Below, piece after piece: positions 52,577-62,123 of a stretch of DNA of 64,000 nt; within the stretch, counting starts at the first letter, position 1; the number at the start of each line of letters is the position of its first letter. A program made the position numbers and the translations under genes. The notes under the pieces were generated by a model. The model was not told where the DNA came from and made no database searches. It worked only from the letters and a program-made list of their open reading frames with translations. This stretch comes from Streptococcus sp. LPB0220 (GTDB taxonomy: Bacteria; Bacillota; Bacilli; Lactobacillales; Streptococcaceae): the NCBI RefSeq assembly GCF_008727815.1, contig NZ_CP044230.1:294001-358000 (forward strand), in the 5' to 3' direction.

Positions 52577-52650
52577 AATCCCTAGTGAAAAAGATAGATT
52601 TCCTTGTGTGCGTGGCACACTACGTCAATCTCCTATTTTCATACGGGATT
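52577..52650 (+). repeat. Structured hairpin repeat, unit C
   Basis: Outer helix AATCCC 52577-52582 with GGGATT 52645-52650, flanked by GGGC/GCCC; GAAAA/TTTTC; middle AGATT 52596-52600 with AATCT 52627-52631; apical GTGTGC 52606-52611 with GCACAC 52615-52620. Closest in sequence to the inverted copy after rpsO. Confidence 0.8.
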
Positions 52651-52689
52651 CTACACGCCCTTTGTATCCTGATTTTTGTAGGCAAGTCG

Positions 52690-52695
52690 TATAAT
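52690..52695 (+). promoter_or_regulatory. Proximal -10 box of pnp
   Basis: TATAAT at 52690-52695, 24 bases before the pnp start codon. No -35 at standard distance. Confidence 0.45.
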
Positions 52696-52719
52696 TTTAT
52701 CAATCCAAAGGGGATTACA

Positions 52720-54942
52720 ATGACAAAACAAGTGTTTCAAACGACTTTTGCGGGTCGTGAGTTGATCGTAGAGACTGGTCAGGTTGCTAAGCAAGCAAAT
52801 GGCTCTGTTGTCGTGCGTTACGGTGAGTCAACTGTCTTGACGGCAGCTGTCATGTCTAAGAAGATGGCAACTGGGGATTTCTTCCCACTCCAAGTCAACT
52901 ACGAAGAAAAAATGTATGCAGCTGGGAAGTTTCCTGGTGGCTTTATGAAACGGGAAGGACGTCCTTCAACGGATGCGACTTTGACAGCGCGTTTGATTGA
53001 CCGTCCGATTCGTCCTATGTTTGCGGAAGGTTTCCGTAACGAAGTGCAAGTGATCAATACGGTCCTTTCTTACGATGAAAATGCCTCTGCACCAATGGCA
53101 GCCATGTTTGGTTCATCATTGGCCTTGTCTATCTCAGATATTCCATTTGATGGCCCAATCGCTGGAGTACAAGTAGGTTATGTGGATGGGGAGATCGTCA
53201 TCAACCCAACGCAAGAACAAGCTGAGCGCTCGCTTCTTGAATTGACAGTAGCTGGTACCAAACACGCTATCAACATGGTAGAGTCTGGCGCTAAAGAATT
53301 GTCAGAAGAAATCATGTTGGAAGCTCTTCTGAAAGGACACGAAGCCGTTAAAGAATTGATTGCCTTCCAAGAAGAAATCGTTGCAGCAGTCGGTAAAGAA
53401 AAAGCAGAAGTGGAGTTGCTTCATGTAGATGCTGACTTGCAAGCTGAAATCATCGCAGCCTACAACAGTGACCTTCAAAAAGCAGTCCAAGTAGAAGAAA
53501 AATTGGCTCGTGAAGCTGCGACGCAAGCAGTGAAAGACCAAGTCACAGCAGTTTACGAAGAAAAATATGCAGACCACGAGGAATTTGACCGGATCATGCG
53601 GGATGTGGCTGAAATCTTGGAACAAATGGAACACGCAGAAGTGCGCCGTTTGATCACAGAAGACAAGGTTCGTCCTGATGGACGTAAGGTCGATGAAATC
53701 CGTCCTTTGGATGCACAAGTCGACTACCTTCCTCGTGTGCACGGTTCAGGTCTCTTTACGCGTGGCCAAACTCAGGCTCTTTCTGTCTTGACCTTGGCGC
53801 CAATGGGTGAAACGCAAATCATTGATGGTTTGGATCCAGAGTACAAGAAACGCTTTATGCACCACTATAACTTCCCTCAATACTCTGTTGGTGAAACAGG
53901 TCGTTATGGTGCACCTGGTCGTCGTGAAATTGGTCACGGTGCTCTCGGTGAGCGTGCCCTTGCTCAAGTATTGCCAAGCTTAGAAGAATTCCCATATGCC
54001 ATCCGTCTAGTAGCAGAAGTATTGGAATCAAATGGTTCTTCATCTCAAGCCTCTATCTGCGCGGGAACACTTGCCCTGATGGCTGGTGGTGTGCCAATCA
54101 AGGCGCCAGTAGCTGGGATTGCCATGGGTCTGATCTCAGATGGAAACAACTACACCGTATTGACAGATATCCAAGGTTTGGAAGACCACTTTGGAGACAT
54201 GGACTTCAAGGTAGCTGGTACGCGTGACGGGATTACAGCCCTTCAAATGGATATCAAGATCCAAGGGATCACTGCAGAAATCTTGACAGAAGCGCTTGCT
54301 CAAGCCAAGAAAGCTCGTTTTGAAATCCTTGACGTGATTCAAGCAACCATTCCGGAAGTTCGTCCAGAATTGGCGCCAACTGCTCCGAAAATTGATACCA
54401 TCAAGATTGATGTGGACAAGATCAAGATTGTCATCGGTAAGGGTGGAGAAACCATCGATAAGATCATCGCAGAGACAGGCGTTAAGATTGATATCGATGA
54501 AGAAGGGAACGTATCGATCTACTCGAGCGACCAAGATGCGATTAACCGTGCTAAGGAAATCATTGCTGGTTTGGTGCGTGAAGCGAAGGTGGATGAAGTC
54601 TACCATGCCAAAGTAGTTCGGATCGAGAAATTCGGTGCCTTTGTCAACCTCTTTGACAAGACGGATGCCCTCGTTCATATCTCTGAAATGGCTTGGACGC
54701 GCACCAACCGTGTCGAAGACTTGGTAGCGATTGGCGATGAAGTCGATGTGAAGATTATCAAGATTGACGAAAAAGGTCGTGTCGATGCTTCTATGAAGGC
54801 ACTATTGCCACGTCCGCCAAAACCTGAACATTCAGAAGAAAAAGGTGAAAAAGGTCCTCGTCATGGCGATCGTCCTCGTCACCACAATAAAGACCACAAA
54901 CCTAAAAAAGACTTTACCATTACACAAAAAGATTCAGAATAA
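52720..54942 (+). CDS. pnp: Polyribonucleotide nucleotidyltransferase (PNPase)
   Basis: A 740-residue phosphorolytic 3'-5' exoribonuclease of the RNA degradosome. Order: first RNase PH domain (1-230), helical linker, second RNase PH domain (about 310-545; catalytic Asp region in [20 protein letters not shown]), KH domain ([17 protein letters not shown]), S1 domain ([16 protein letters not shown]), and a basic tail rich in His/Arg/Lys. I chose ATG 52720 ([12 protein letters not shown]), preceded by AAAGGGGATTACA; the frame is open upstream through repeat unit C, which is not coding. The array of structured repeats immediately upstream may control its mRNA. cysE follows by 24 bases. Confidence 0.98.
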   Translation: MTKQVFQTTFAGRELIVETGQVAKQANGSVVVRYGESTVLTAAVMSKKMATGDFFPLQVNYEEKMYAAGKFPGGFMKREGRPSTDATLTARLIDRPIRPMFAEGFRNEVQVINTVLSYDENASAPMAAMFGSSLALSISDIPFDGPIAGVQVGYVDGEIVINPTQEQAERSLLELTVAGTKHAINMVESGAKELSEEIMLEALLKGHEAVKELIAFQEEIVAAVGKEKAEVELLHVDADLQAEIIAAYNSDLQKAVQVEEKLAREAATQAVKDQVTAVYEEKYADHEEFDRIMRDVAEILEQMEHAEVRRLITEDKVRPDGRKVDEIRPLDAQVDYLPRVHGSGLFTRGQTQALSVLTLAPMGETQIIDGLDPEYKKRFMHHYNFPQYSVGETGRYGAPGRREIGHGALGERALAQVLPSLEEFPYAIRLVAEVLESNGSSSQASICAGTLALMAGGVPIKAPVAGIAMGLISDGNNYTVLTDIQGLEDHFGDMDFKVAGTRDGITALQMDIKIQGITAEILTEALAQAKKARFEILDVIQATIPEVRPELAPTAPKIDTIKIDVDKIKIVIGKGGETIDKIIAETGVKIDIDEEGNVSIYSSDQDAINRAKEIIAGLVREAKVDEVYHAKVVRIEKFGAFVNLFDKTDALVHISEMAWTRTNRVEDLVAIGDEVDVKIIKIDEKGRVDASMKALLPRPPKPEHSEEKGEKGPRHGDRPRHHNKDHKPKKDFTITQKDSE

Positions 54943-54966
54943 TTATTAGAAAAGGAGGGGCACGGT

Positions 54967-55584
54967 ATGGGATGGTGGCGTGAAACCATCAATATTGTAA
55001 AAGAAAATGACCCAGCAGCGCGTACCTCGCTGGAGGTCCTTTTGACCTATCCGGGCGTCAAAGCACTGGCAGCTCACCGTGTTTCCCACTTTTTGTGGAA
55101 CCATGGTTTTAAGCTTCTAGCTCGGATGCATAGCCAATTTTGGCGTTTTTGGACTCAGATTGAGATCCATCCAGGTGCGACTATTGCTTCTGGTGTCTTT
55201 ATCGACCATGGAGCGGGCCTTGTTATCGGGGAAACAGCCATTGTTGAAAAAGGCGTTATGCTCTACCACGGGGTGACCCTTGGGGGAACAGGGAAGGATG
55301 TCGGTAAACGCCATCCGACGGTTCGTGAAGGAGCCTTGGTCTCCGCTCATGCTCAGGTCATCGGTCCGATTGAGATTGGGGCCAAAGCCAAAGTAGGAGC
55401 GGGAGCGGTCGTGGTCTCCGATGTACCGAGTGATGTGACCGTTGTCGGAGTCCCTGCTAAAATTGTTCGTGTGCACGGTAAGAAGGATGAGCCAATCATT
55501 CACCAAGAAGAAGAAAAACGCGAATACTACGTGAATAAGATGGAGCATGCTAAGGAAGCCAGTCATCGGTCTTCTAGCTTGTAA
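54967..55584 (+). CDS. cysE: Serine O-acetyltransferase
   Basis: A 205-residue left-handed beta-helix enzyme that makes O-acetylserine from serine and acetyl-CoA, the first step of cysteine synthesis. The helical N-terminus includes AAHRVSHFLWNHGFKLLARM; hexapeptide repeats begin at about 65 (IHPGATIASGVFIDHGAGLV), and the active site and CoA regions are HGVTLGGTGKDVGKRHPT and VGAGAVVVSDVPSDVTVVGV. Start follows AAAGGAGGGGCACGGT. It stands between pnp and cysS with a GNAT gene between, an order seen in other streptococci, all likely co-transcribed. Confidence 0.96.
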   Translation: MGWWRETINIVKENDPAARTSLEVLLTYPGVKALAAHRVSHFLWNHGFKLLARMHSQFWRFWTQIEIHPGATIASGVFIDHGAGLVIGETAIVEKGVMLYHGVTLGGTGKDVGKRHPTVREGALVSAHAQVIGPIEIGAKAKVGAGAVVVSDVPSDVTVVGVPAKIVRVHGKKDEPIIHQEEEKREYYVNKMEHAKEASHRSSSL

Positions 55585-55596
55585 GGAGATCGCTAC

Positions 55597-56463
55597 GTGA
55601 TTCAAGCAACCAATACATTGAATGACCACCAACTACTGGAAGCAAAGTCCCTTATTGCCATCTGTCAGAACGATGACGGAACTTTTCGGGATCCTTATCT
55701 CTCCAATATGCTCAATTTTGATCCCTATATGCCCGCCTTTTTCCTTTATTATGAAAAAGGTGAACTTATTGGCATATTAACGGTTTATGCAGATGACCCA
55801 GATGTGGATGTGGCGATCCTGGTCCATCCTAATTATCGTCGTCAGGGAATTGCGCGTGCTTTGTATGGAAGTTTTGAGAAAGAAACGGCATCTTATCCAA
55901 TTGAGTCTGTGACTTTTCAGACAGAGCGTATTTTTCTAGAGAATCATCCTGATTTTGCCAGCAATTGGGGACTGGTTGAGGATGGCGAAACAGAAACCTG
56001 GTTAGGACGTGATCGAACCGCTTATGCATTAGATTCCCGTTCGGATGTCGGTGTGCTCTTGGCGGAACCTTCTTATCTTGAAGCCATTGCCCAGCTCCAC
56101 CACCAAACCTTCTCAGATGAAGTGGAAGCACCGGAAGTGAGCCACAGATACATTTCAGAGGCCTTGAAGGATCCTGATAGTCTGCTTTACATATTACTCA
56201 AAGAAGGTCAAGTGATTGGCGTTTGTACGGTCGATGTATCTGGAAAATGCAATTACCTTTATGGACTTGCGATTGCTGAAGTCTATCGTGGGCAAGGTTA
56301 CGGAAGCTATCTAGCAAAATCAGTCGTCAACCAAGTCATTGAGCAAAATGATAAGGAATTTCAGATTGCAGTGGAAGATGACAATGTAGGTGCTAAACGC
56401 TTGTATGAAAAGATTGGCTTTATCAAACAGACTCAGGTGGTTTACTTGAAGCCAAAAGAGTAG
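55597..56463 (+). CDS. GNAT family N-acetyltransferase, two-domain
   Basis: A 288-residue protein with two acetyltransferase-like halves. The first (about 1-140) holds VAILVHPNYRRQGIARALYG, and the second (about 150-288) has LYGLAIAEVYRGQGYGSYLA with the acetyl-CoA binding R-GQGYG loop, and VEDDNVGAKRLYEKIGF near the end. Substrate unknown. It begins with GTG at 55597, eight bases after AAGGAG, 12 bases after cysE, and precedes cysS by 20 bases. The neighbours suggest a cysteine-related operon, but the reaction cannot be deduced. Confidence 0.9.
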   Translation: MIQATNTLNDHQLLEAKSLIAICQNDDGTFRDPYLSNMLNFDPYMPAFFLYYEKGELIGILTVYADDPDVDVAILVHPNYRRQGIARALYGSFEKETASYPIESVTFQTERIFLENHPDFASNWGLVEDGETETWLGRDRTAYALDSRSDVGVLLAEPSYLEAIAQLHHQTFSDEVEAPEVSHRYISEALKDPDSLLYILLKEGQVIGVCTVDVSGKCNYLYGLAIAEVYRGQGYGSYLAKSVVNQVIEQNDKEFQIAVEDDNVGAKRLYEKIGFIKQTQVVYLKPKE

Positions 56464-56483
56464 AAACAGAAAGGAAATGAAGC

Positions 56484-57827
56484 GTGTTAAAAATTTATGA
56501 TACCATGTCTCGTGATCTGCGAGAATTTATCCCCATCGAGGAAGGAAAGGTCCGCATGTATGTTTGTGGACCAACGGTTTACAACTATATCCACGTAGGG
56601 AATGCCCGTTCAACGGTAGCCTTTGACACGATTCGTCGCTACTTTGAGTATCGTGGCTACGAAGTTGCCTACATTTCCAACTTTACAGATGTGGATGATA
56701 AGATCATCAACCGTGCCAAAGAAGAAGGCATCACACCTCAGGAAGTGGCAGACAAATATATTGCGGCCTTCCGTGAGGATGTGACGGCTCTTGGCGTGAA
56801 GCCTGCAACTCGCCATCCTCGTGTGGTCGAGTTTATGGATGACATCATTCGTTTTGTCGCTGACTTGATCGAAAAAGGCTATGCCTATGAGAGCCAGGGA
56901 GATGTCTATTTCCGTGTGGAAAAATCCCACAACTATGCAAAATTAGCCAACAAAACTCTAGAAGACTTGGAGCTAGGCGCTTCTGGTCGGACAGATGAGG
57001 AAACAGCCCGCAAGGAAAATCCAGTTGACTTTGCCCTTTGGAAAGCTGCCAAACCAGGAGAGATTTCCTGGGACAGCCCTTGGGGACCTGGTCGTCCTGG
57101 TTGGCACATCGAGTGTTCGGTCATGTCGACGGGAATTTTAGGGGATACTATTGATATCCACGGTGGTGGTGCTGACCTTGAGTTTCCGCACCATACCAAC
57201 GAAATCGCTCAATCAGAAGCTAAGACCGGAAAAACTTTTGCCAATTACTGGATGCACAATGGCTTTGTCAATATTGATAATGTCAAGATGTCCAAGTCCT
57301 TAGGCAACTTTATCACTGTGCATGATGCATTGAAGACTATCGACGGCCAAGTGCTTCGTTTCTTCTTTGCAACCCAGCACTACCGCAAGCCCATTAACTT
57401 CACAGAAAAAGCGGTTCGCGATGCGGAGACCAACCTCAAGTATTTGAAAAACACCTATGAGCAACCGTTCACAGGAGAAGTGGATCCAGCAGACTTACAA
57501 GGCTTTGTGGACAAGTTTATCGCGGCTATGGATGAAGATATCAATGCGGCAAACGGCATCACCGTCGTCTTTGAATTGGCTAAATGGATCAATTCAGGTC
57601 ACTACAATCAAGACGTCAAGGATGCCTTGACCAAGATGTTAGAAGTCTTTGGAGTGGTCTTTGTCGAAGAAGACTTGGATGCAGATATTGAAGCCTTGAT
57701 CGCTGAACGTCAGGAAGCGCGGGCTAAGAAAGATTTTGCGCGAGCAGATGCCATTCGCGATGAATTGGCTGCACAAGGAATCAAGCTCTTGGATACAAAA
57801 GAAGGTGTAAGGTGGACACGTGATTGA
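56484..57827 (+). CDS. cysS: Cysteinyl-tRNA synthetase
   Basis: A 447-residue class I synthetase. Zinc and substrate cysteine site [13 protein letters not shown] (Cys28; HVGN at 37-40 is the HIGH motif), WHIECSVMS with further zinc ligands ([15 protein letters not shown]), and KMSKS at 268-272. It charges tRNA-Cys. Starts with GTG 56484, which follows AAAGGAAATGAAGC; an AUG is not available nearby. The last eight bases overlap the start of mrnC. No T-box leader seen. Confidence 0.97.
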   Translation: MLKIYDTMSRDLREFIPIEEGKVRMYVCGPTVYNYIHVGNARSTVAFDTIRRYFEYRGYEVAYISNFTDVDDKIINRAKEEGITPQEVADKYIAAFREDVTALGVKPATRHPRVVEFMDDIIRFVADLIEKGYAYESQGDVYFRVEKSHNYAKLANKTLEDLELGASGRTDEETARKENPVDFALWKAAKPGEISWDSPWGPGRPGWHIECSVMSTGILGDTIDIHGGGADLEFPHHTNEIAQSEAKTGKTFANYWMHNGFVNIDNVKMSKSLGNFITVHDALKTIDGQVLRFFFATQHYRKPINFTEKAVRDAETNLKYLKNTYEQPFTGEVDPADLQGFVDKFIAAMDEDINAANGITVVFELAKWINSGHYNQDVKDALTKMLEVFGVVFVEEDLDADIEALIAERQEARAKKDFARADAIRDELAAQGIKLLDTKEGVRWTRD

Positions 57828-58218
57828 TGTCAATCTAATCAATGGGATTGCCCTTGCCTTTGAGGGAGATGCGGTCTATTCCATGTATATTCGCAGACAC
57901 CTGATTTTTCAAGGGATGACCAAGCCCAATAAGCTTCACCAGGCTGCCACCCGCTATGTCTCTGCTAGAGCTCAGGCCAGCTTGATTGAAAGCATGCTGG
58001 AGCAAGAAATTCTGACAGAAAAAGAGTTGGAGATCTACAAGCGCGGTCGCAATACCAATAGCCATACCAAGGCCAAAAATGCGGATGTCGTGACCTATCG
58101 GATGTCGACGGGCTTTGAGGCTGTCATGGGCTATCTCCATATGACGGGGGAGCTCTCTCGGCTAGAAGAGCTGATTGACTGGTGCATCCAGCAAGTAGAA
58201 GAAGGAAGAAAGCAGTGA
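57820..58218 (+). CDS. mrnC: Mini-ribonuclease 3
   Basis: A 132-residue RNase III catalytic domain without the dsRNA-binding domain, which matures 23S rRNA ends in Firmicutes. Motifs: [20 protein letters not shown] with acidic catalytic residues, KARNTNSH-type ([20 protein letters not shown]) and [13 protein letters not shown]. It starts with GTG at 57820 inside cysS (8-base overlap), and its end overlaps the next gene by four bases (GTGA), so all three are translationally coupled. Confidence 0.95.
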   Translation: MIDVNLINGIALAFEGDAVYSMYIRRHLIFQGMTKPNKLHQAATRYVSARAQASLIESMLEQEILTEKELEIYKRGRNTNSHTKAKNADVVTYRMSTGFEAVMGYLHMTGELSRLEELIDWCIQQVEEGRKQ

Positions 58219-59075
58219 AAAATATCAGAGAGTGGTTTCCTCATGCAGAGGTGACGGATCAAGCCAATCCACCAGCTGGTTATGTAGCCATTCCCCTTCA
58301 GGCTCATCAATGGTTGCTGCTGAAGGAAGAAGAGCTAACCGAACGAGAAAAACAATTGATTTCCTGGTTGGGCGGTGAAGAAGAGGTTGCCCCTAATCCT
58401 TGGTACCAGTACCTGATCGATGGAAAGGGAGAAGCCCCTCAAGTCATCAAAAAAATGCAGCTTGTCTATTGCCACATTTCGCATTCGACAGCGGAAGGGA
58501 CGGCTTCTTGGCTAGAGATGATGCAGACACTTTTGCCCAACTTCCGAGCAACCTTGCAACTGAGCGGACAAGATTATGTGCTCATTCTGGACCAAGACCA
58601 GTCTTTACCTGTGGCCGATATCTTAAAAGATACCGTCTCTGCCATGGAGTATGACTTCAATATTCGTTTATCTATCTTGGTCGGGCAAGTATGGACCGAG
58701 TCTAAAGACGGGAAAGTGTCTCCGGTCATCCGAGCAGAACGGGCGGTCTTTCGAGCCTGGATTCGAGAAGGCCATCAAGGTGTCTATCGCTTTTCTCAAC
58801 TCTATCTATGGGGAATCGAGCAGGCAGATTTAGATCTCACTCCAATCAAGGCAAGCTTGCATCAGTTGATTGAAAGTCAAGATCAATTGCAAGACATCAT
58901 TGTTGCTCTTTGGGACAATGGGGCAGTCGTCACCAAGGCCGCCCAGCAACTCTATCTCCACCGCAATTCGCTCCAATATAAGATTGACAAGTGGGAGGAG
59001 TTGACGGGTCTTCAGTTGAAAAATCTGACAGATCTAGCCCTGTGCTATCATTTAGTTTTACAAGATGTGATTTAA
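58215..59075 (+). CDS. PucR/CdaR-like transcription regulator
   Basis: A 286-residue protein with a C-terminal PucR-type HTH (about 215-280; [20 protein letters not shown], then [15 protein letters not shown]), as in sugar-diacid and purine regulators, and a less conserved N-terminal half without a recognisable ligand domain. The GTG at 58215 overlaps the mrnC stop (GTGA). It precedes msmK by 125 bases with a terminator between; in other streptococci a similar gene stands near msmK, so control of sugar uptake is conceivable but not shown. Confidence 0.82.
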   Translation: MKNIREWFPHAEVTDQANPPAGYVAIPLQAHQWLLLKEEELTEREKQLISWLGGEEEVAPNPWYQYLIDGKGEAPQVIKKMQLVYCHISHSTAEGTASWLEMMQTLLPNFRATLQLSGQDYVLILDQDQSLPVADILKDTVSAMEYDFNIRLSILVGQVWTESKDGKVSPVIRAERAVFRAWIREGHQGVYRFSQLYLWGIEQADLDLTPIKASLHQLIESQDQLQDIIVALWDNGAVVTKAAQQLYLHRNSLQYKIDKWEELTGLQLKNLTDLALCYHLVLQDVI

Positions 59076-59089
59076 ACGGAATCAATCCA

Positions 59090-59126
59090 GAGTTTTGTGC
59101 AACTTGCACAAAACTCTTTTTCTTTT
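59090..59126 (+). terminator. Terminator after the PucR-like gene
   Basis: GAGTTTTGTGCAA (59090-59102) pairs TTGCACAAAACTC (59104-59116), loop of one base (two or more in practice), then TTTTTCTTTTTT. Confidence 0.9.
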
Positions 59127-59147
59127 TTGTGAGACTTGCCATAGATT

Positions 59148-59162
59148 TGTAAAACGTTTTCA
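59148..59162. promoter_or_regulatory. Catabolite-response (cre)-like site before msmK
   Basis: TGTAAAACGTTTTCA; on the minus strand it reads ATGAAAACGTTTTACA. One half matches the CcpA consensus exactly, the other has one extra base. It overlaps the expected msmK promoter (TACAAT at 59165-59170), so CcpA would repress. Confidence 0.6.
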
Positions 59163-59199
59163 TTTACAATAGAACTATAAAAATCAAAGGAGTACCATC

Positions 59200-60330
59200 A
59201 TGGTAGAATTGAATCTTAGTCACATTTATAAAAAATATCCAAATAGCGAACATTACTCAGTTGAAGACTTCAACTTGGACATCAAAGACAAAGAATTTAT
59301 CGTTTTCGTAGGTCCTTCAGGATGTGGTAAATCAACGACTCTTCGTATGATCGCTGGTCTTGAAGACATCACAGAAGGTGAATGTTCAATCGATGGCACT
59401 GTTGTAAACAACGTGGCACCTAAAGACCGTGATATCGCCATGGTATTCCAAAACTACGCTCTTTACCCACACATGACTGTGTACGATAACATGGCCTTTG
59501 GTTTGAAATTGCGTAAATACAGCAAGGAAGATATCGACAAACGTGTACAAGAAGCAGCTGAAATCCTTGGCTTGAAAGAATTCTTGGATCGTAAACCAGC
59601 TGACCTTTCTGGTGGTCAACGTCAACGTGTGGCCATGGGTCGTGCCATTGTCCGTGATGCAAAAGTGTTCTTGATGGACGAACCTTTGTCAAACTTGGAT
59701 GCTAAACTTCGTGTATCCATGCGTGCTGAAATTGCGAAAATCCACCGTCGTATCGGAGCTACAACAATCTACGTAACCCACGACCAAACAGAAGCGATGA
59801 CATTGGCTGACCGTATCGTTATTATGTCTGCTACTAAAAACCCAGCTGGTACAGGTACTATCGGACGTGTAGAACAAATCGGTACTCCGCAAGAAGTGTA
59901 CAAAAACCCAGTCAACAAATTCGTAGCTGGATTCATCGGAAGCCCTGCCATGAACTTCATTAACGTGAAATTGGAAGGTGGACACATCGTTGCCAATGGA
60001 TTGAACTTGAAAGTTCCAGAAGGTGCTTTGAAAGTCTTGAAAGAAAAAGGCTATGATGGTAAAGAATTGATCTTTGGTATCCGTCCAGAAGACGTGAATA
60101 CAGAAGCTGCTTTCCTTGAAACATTCCCAGAATCAGTCGTGAAAGCAACCATCTCTGTATCTGAGTTGCTTGGTTCAGAATCTCACTTGTACTGCCAAGT
60201 TGGTGACAACGAATTCATCGCTAAAGTAGATGCGCGTGACTACCTTGGAACTGGTGAAACCATCGAACTTGGATTTGACTTGAACAAAGCTCACTTCTTC
60301 GACAAAGAAACTGAAAAAACAGTATACTAA
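59200..60330 (+). CDS. msmK: ABC transporter ATPase, MsmK/UgpC type
   Basis: A 376-residue cytoplasmic ATPase that energises several carbohydrate ABC importers in streptococci (raffinose, maltodextrin, sialic acid). Walker A GPSGCGKS at 38-45, Q-loop VFQNYALYPHMTVY, signature LSGGQRQR at about 136-143, Walker B VFLMDEPLSNLDAKLR, and the C-terminal OB/TOBE regulatory domain (about 240-376; FGIRPEDVN). No permease or binding-protein genes are nearby, in keeping with a shared ATPase. Start follows AAAGGAGTACCATC. Preceded by a cre-like site. Very biased codon use. Confidence 0.95.
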   Translation: MVELNLSHIYKKYPNSEHYSVEDFNLDIKDKEFIVFVGPSGCGKSTTLRMIAGLEDITEGECSIDGTVVNNVAPKDRDIAMVFQNYALYPHMTVYDNMAFGLKLRKYSKEDIDKRVQEAAEILGLKEFLDRKPADLSGGQRQRVAMGRAIVRDAKVFLMDEPLSNLDAKLRVSMRAEIAKIHRRIGATTIYVTHDQTEAMTLADRIVIMSATKNPAGTGTIGRVEQIGTPQEVYKNPVNKFVAGFIGSPAMNFINVKLEGGHIVANGLNLKVPEGALKVLKEKGYDGKELIFGIRPEDVNTEAAFLETFPESVVKATISVSELLGSESHLYCQVGDNEFIAKVDARDYLGTGETIELGFDLNKAHFFDKETEKTVY

Positions 60331-60346
60331 TAAGTGCTGACACTGT

Positions 60347-60385
60347 AGAGACTGAGACGATATGTCTCAGTCTCTTTCATTTTAA
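60347..60385 (+). terminator. Terminator/attenuator between msmK and dexB
   Basis: AGAGACTGAGAC (60347-60358) pairs GTCTCAGTCTCT (60364-60375), then TTCATTTT. Partial read-through to dexB is likely. Confidence 0.7.
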
Positions 60386-60396
60386 GGAGACAAAAC

Positions 60397-62064
60397 ATGG
60401 AAAAAGACTGGTGGAAGGGGAAGGTCGCTTATCAGATCTACCCAAAAAGCTTCAAAGACAGCAATGGAGATGGTGTTGGGGATTTAAAAGGAATCACGGA
60501 GAAACTCGATTACCTTCAAGACTTAGGGATTGATATTCTCTGGTTATCCCCTATTTACAAGAGTCCGTTTATTGACCAGGGTTACGATATTTCCGATTAT
60601 TATGCCATTGATCCTATTTTTGGAACGATGGAAGATATGGAAGAGTTGATCGCTGAAGGCAAGAAGCGAGGCATTTCCATCATTATGGACTTGGTGGTCA
60701 ACCACTGCTCCAGTCATCACGAATGGTTCCAAAAGGCTTTAGCGGATCCAGATGGCCCTTATGCGGATTACTTTTATTTCATCGAAAGTGACAAGGAACC
60801 CAACAACTGGGAAAGTTACTTTGGAGGCAGTGTTTGGGAACCGGTTCCTGGCACTAATAAATACTATCTCCATTCTTTCCACAAGGATCAGCCAGACCTC
60901 AATTGGCAAAATCCTGTCTTGCGCGAAGAGATATATAAGATGATCAATTGGTGGTTGGACAAGGGAATTGCAGGCTTCCGGATTGATGCCATTATCAATA
61001 TCAAAAAGGATTTAGAATGGCGTTCGCTTCCGTCCGATCGCGAAAATGGCTTGGTTCCAGTACCGGAGTCTCTGGTCAATGCCCAACCGATTGAACCTTT
61101 CTTGCAAGAGTTAAAGGAGCGGACTTTTGCCAAGTACAACGCCTTCACAGTAGGGGAAGTTTTCAATGAAACTGACGAAGAGTTGCACTTCTTTATTGGA
61201 AAAGATGGTGTCTTCTCTTCCATCTTTGACTTCAAACAAACCATGCTGGGGCAAGAAGGAAAAGGCTGGTTCGACCATGCTCTTCCAACAGCGGATGAAC
61301 TCAAGGAAAGTATTTTCCAAGCGCATGAGCGCGCGGATTGCATTGGGGTTCTATCGACCATCATTGAAAACCACGACGAACCTCGTGGAGTGTCCCATTA
61401 TATTGCTGAAGGTCCAGTAAACGATACCAGTAAAAAGGCCTTAGGAACCATACAGATTTTGCGCAAGGGAATTCCTTTTATCTATCAAGGCCAAGAAATT
61501 GGGATGGAAAACCAAGTCTTTGAATCAGTGGGGGACTTTGATGATATTGCGACCATCAATGGTTATCATGTTGCTAAAGAAGCTGGTTTGAGTGAGGAAG
61601 AAGCATTAGCTGCGATTGCCAAATACAGCCGGGACAATGCACGGACACCCATGCAATGGTCAAGAGAGCCAGGTCTTGGCTTTAGCGATGGGGCAGCTTG
61701 GTTGATCAGTCCCAAACCAGATATTGCCATCAATGTGGAAGATCAGGAAAAGGATCCAAATTCCATCTTGAATTATTATCGCCAGTTGACGGCCTTGTAT
61801 CGCCATCCCCTCTATGGAAATACTATCCGGTTCGGAGATATGATCCCAGCGTATCGCGACCGTGAAAACATCATCGCCTTTGAACGCCGTGGGGACAAGC
61901 GTCTCTTGGTTGTCAGCAATTTCCAAAATCGCCAGGCCGCTTTAGAGTTGCCAGCTCCGATTAAAACGGTCGTTTTAAATAATACAGCAGGATTATTCCA
62001 AGAAGGAAACCAAGTGCTCGAATTAGTCCCTTACCAAACGGTTGTGTTGGAATTGGCAGAATAG
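60397..62064 (+). CDS. dexB: GH13 alpha-glucosidase (glucan 1,6-alpha-glucosidase / oligo-1,6-glucosidase)
   Basis: A 555-residue cytoplasmic glycoside hydrolase of the oligo-1,6-glucosidase group, which releases glucose from isomalto-oligosaccharides. GH13 motifs: GVGDLKGITEKLDYLQDLGI, region I MDLVVNHCS, region II GFRIDAIIN (nucleophile Asp), region III FTVGEVFNE (acid Glu), region IV IENHDEPRG (Asp). Position after msmK parallels msmK-dexB of S. mutans. The text ENHDEPRGVS rather than the common NHDQPR suggests it could instead be another GH13_31 specificity. Start follows AAGGAGACAAAAC. A bidirectional terminator follows the stop immediately. Confidence 0.85.
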   Translation: MEKDWWKGKVAYQIYPKSFKDSNGDGVGDLKGITEKLDYLQDLGIDILWLSPIYKSPFIDQGYDISDYYAIDPIFGTMEDMEELIAEGKKRGISIIMDLVVNHCSSHHEWFQKALADPDGPYADYFYFIESDKEPNNWESYFGGSVWEPVPGTNKYYLHSFHKDQPDLNWQNPVLREEIYKMINWWLDKGIAGFRIDAIINIKKDLEWRSLPSDRENGLVPVPESLVNAQPIEPFLQELKERTFAKYNAFTVGEVFNETDEELHFFIGKDGVFSSIFDFKQTMLGQEGKGWFDHALPTADELKESIFQAHERADCIGVLSTIIENHDEPRGVSHYIAEGPVNDTSKKALGTIQILRKGIPFIYQGQEIGMENQVFESVGDFDDIATINGYHVAKEAGLSEEEALAAIAKYSRDNARTPMQWSREPGLGFSDGAAWLISPKPDIAINVEDQEKDPNSILNYYRQLTALYRHPLYGNTIRFGDMIPAYRDRENIIAFERRGDKRLLVVSNFQNRQAALELPAPIKTVVLNNTAGLFQEGNQVLELVPYQTVVLELAE

Positions 62065-62096
62065 AAAAGAACCTTCGCAGAGGCGAAGGTTCTTTT
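62065..62096. terminator. Bidirectional terminator
   Basis: AAAAGAACCTTCGC (62065-62078), AGAG loop, GCGAAGGTTCTTTT (62083-62096): fourteen perfect pairs shared by convergent genes. Confidence 0.92.
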
Positions 62097-62123
62097 CATG
62101 TCATCCAAGTCTAAACCTGGAAC

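Noticed and set aside
52315..52675. CRISPR array
   Set aside because: Repeat units are about 115 bp, diverged, and covary as hairpins; no unique spacers between identical short repeats and no cas genes.
52585..52719. Possible N-terminal extension of PNPase (open frame upstream of ATG 52720)
   Set aside because: It runs through structured repeat unit C, has no ribosome binding site, and PNPase homologues start at [12 protein letters not shown] sequence.
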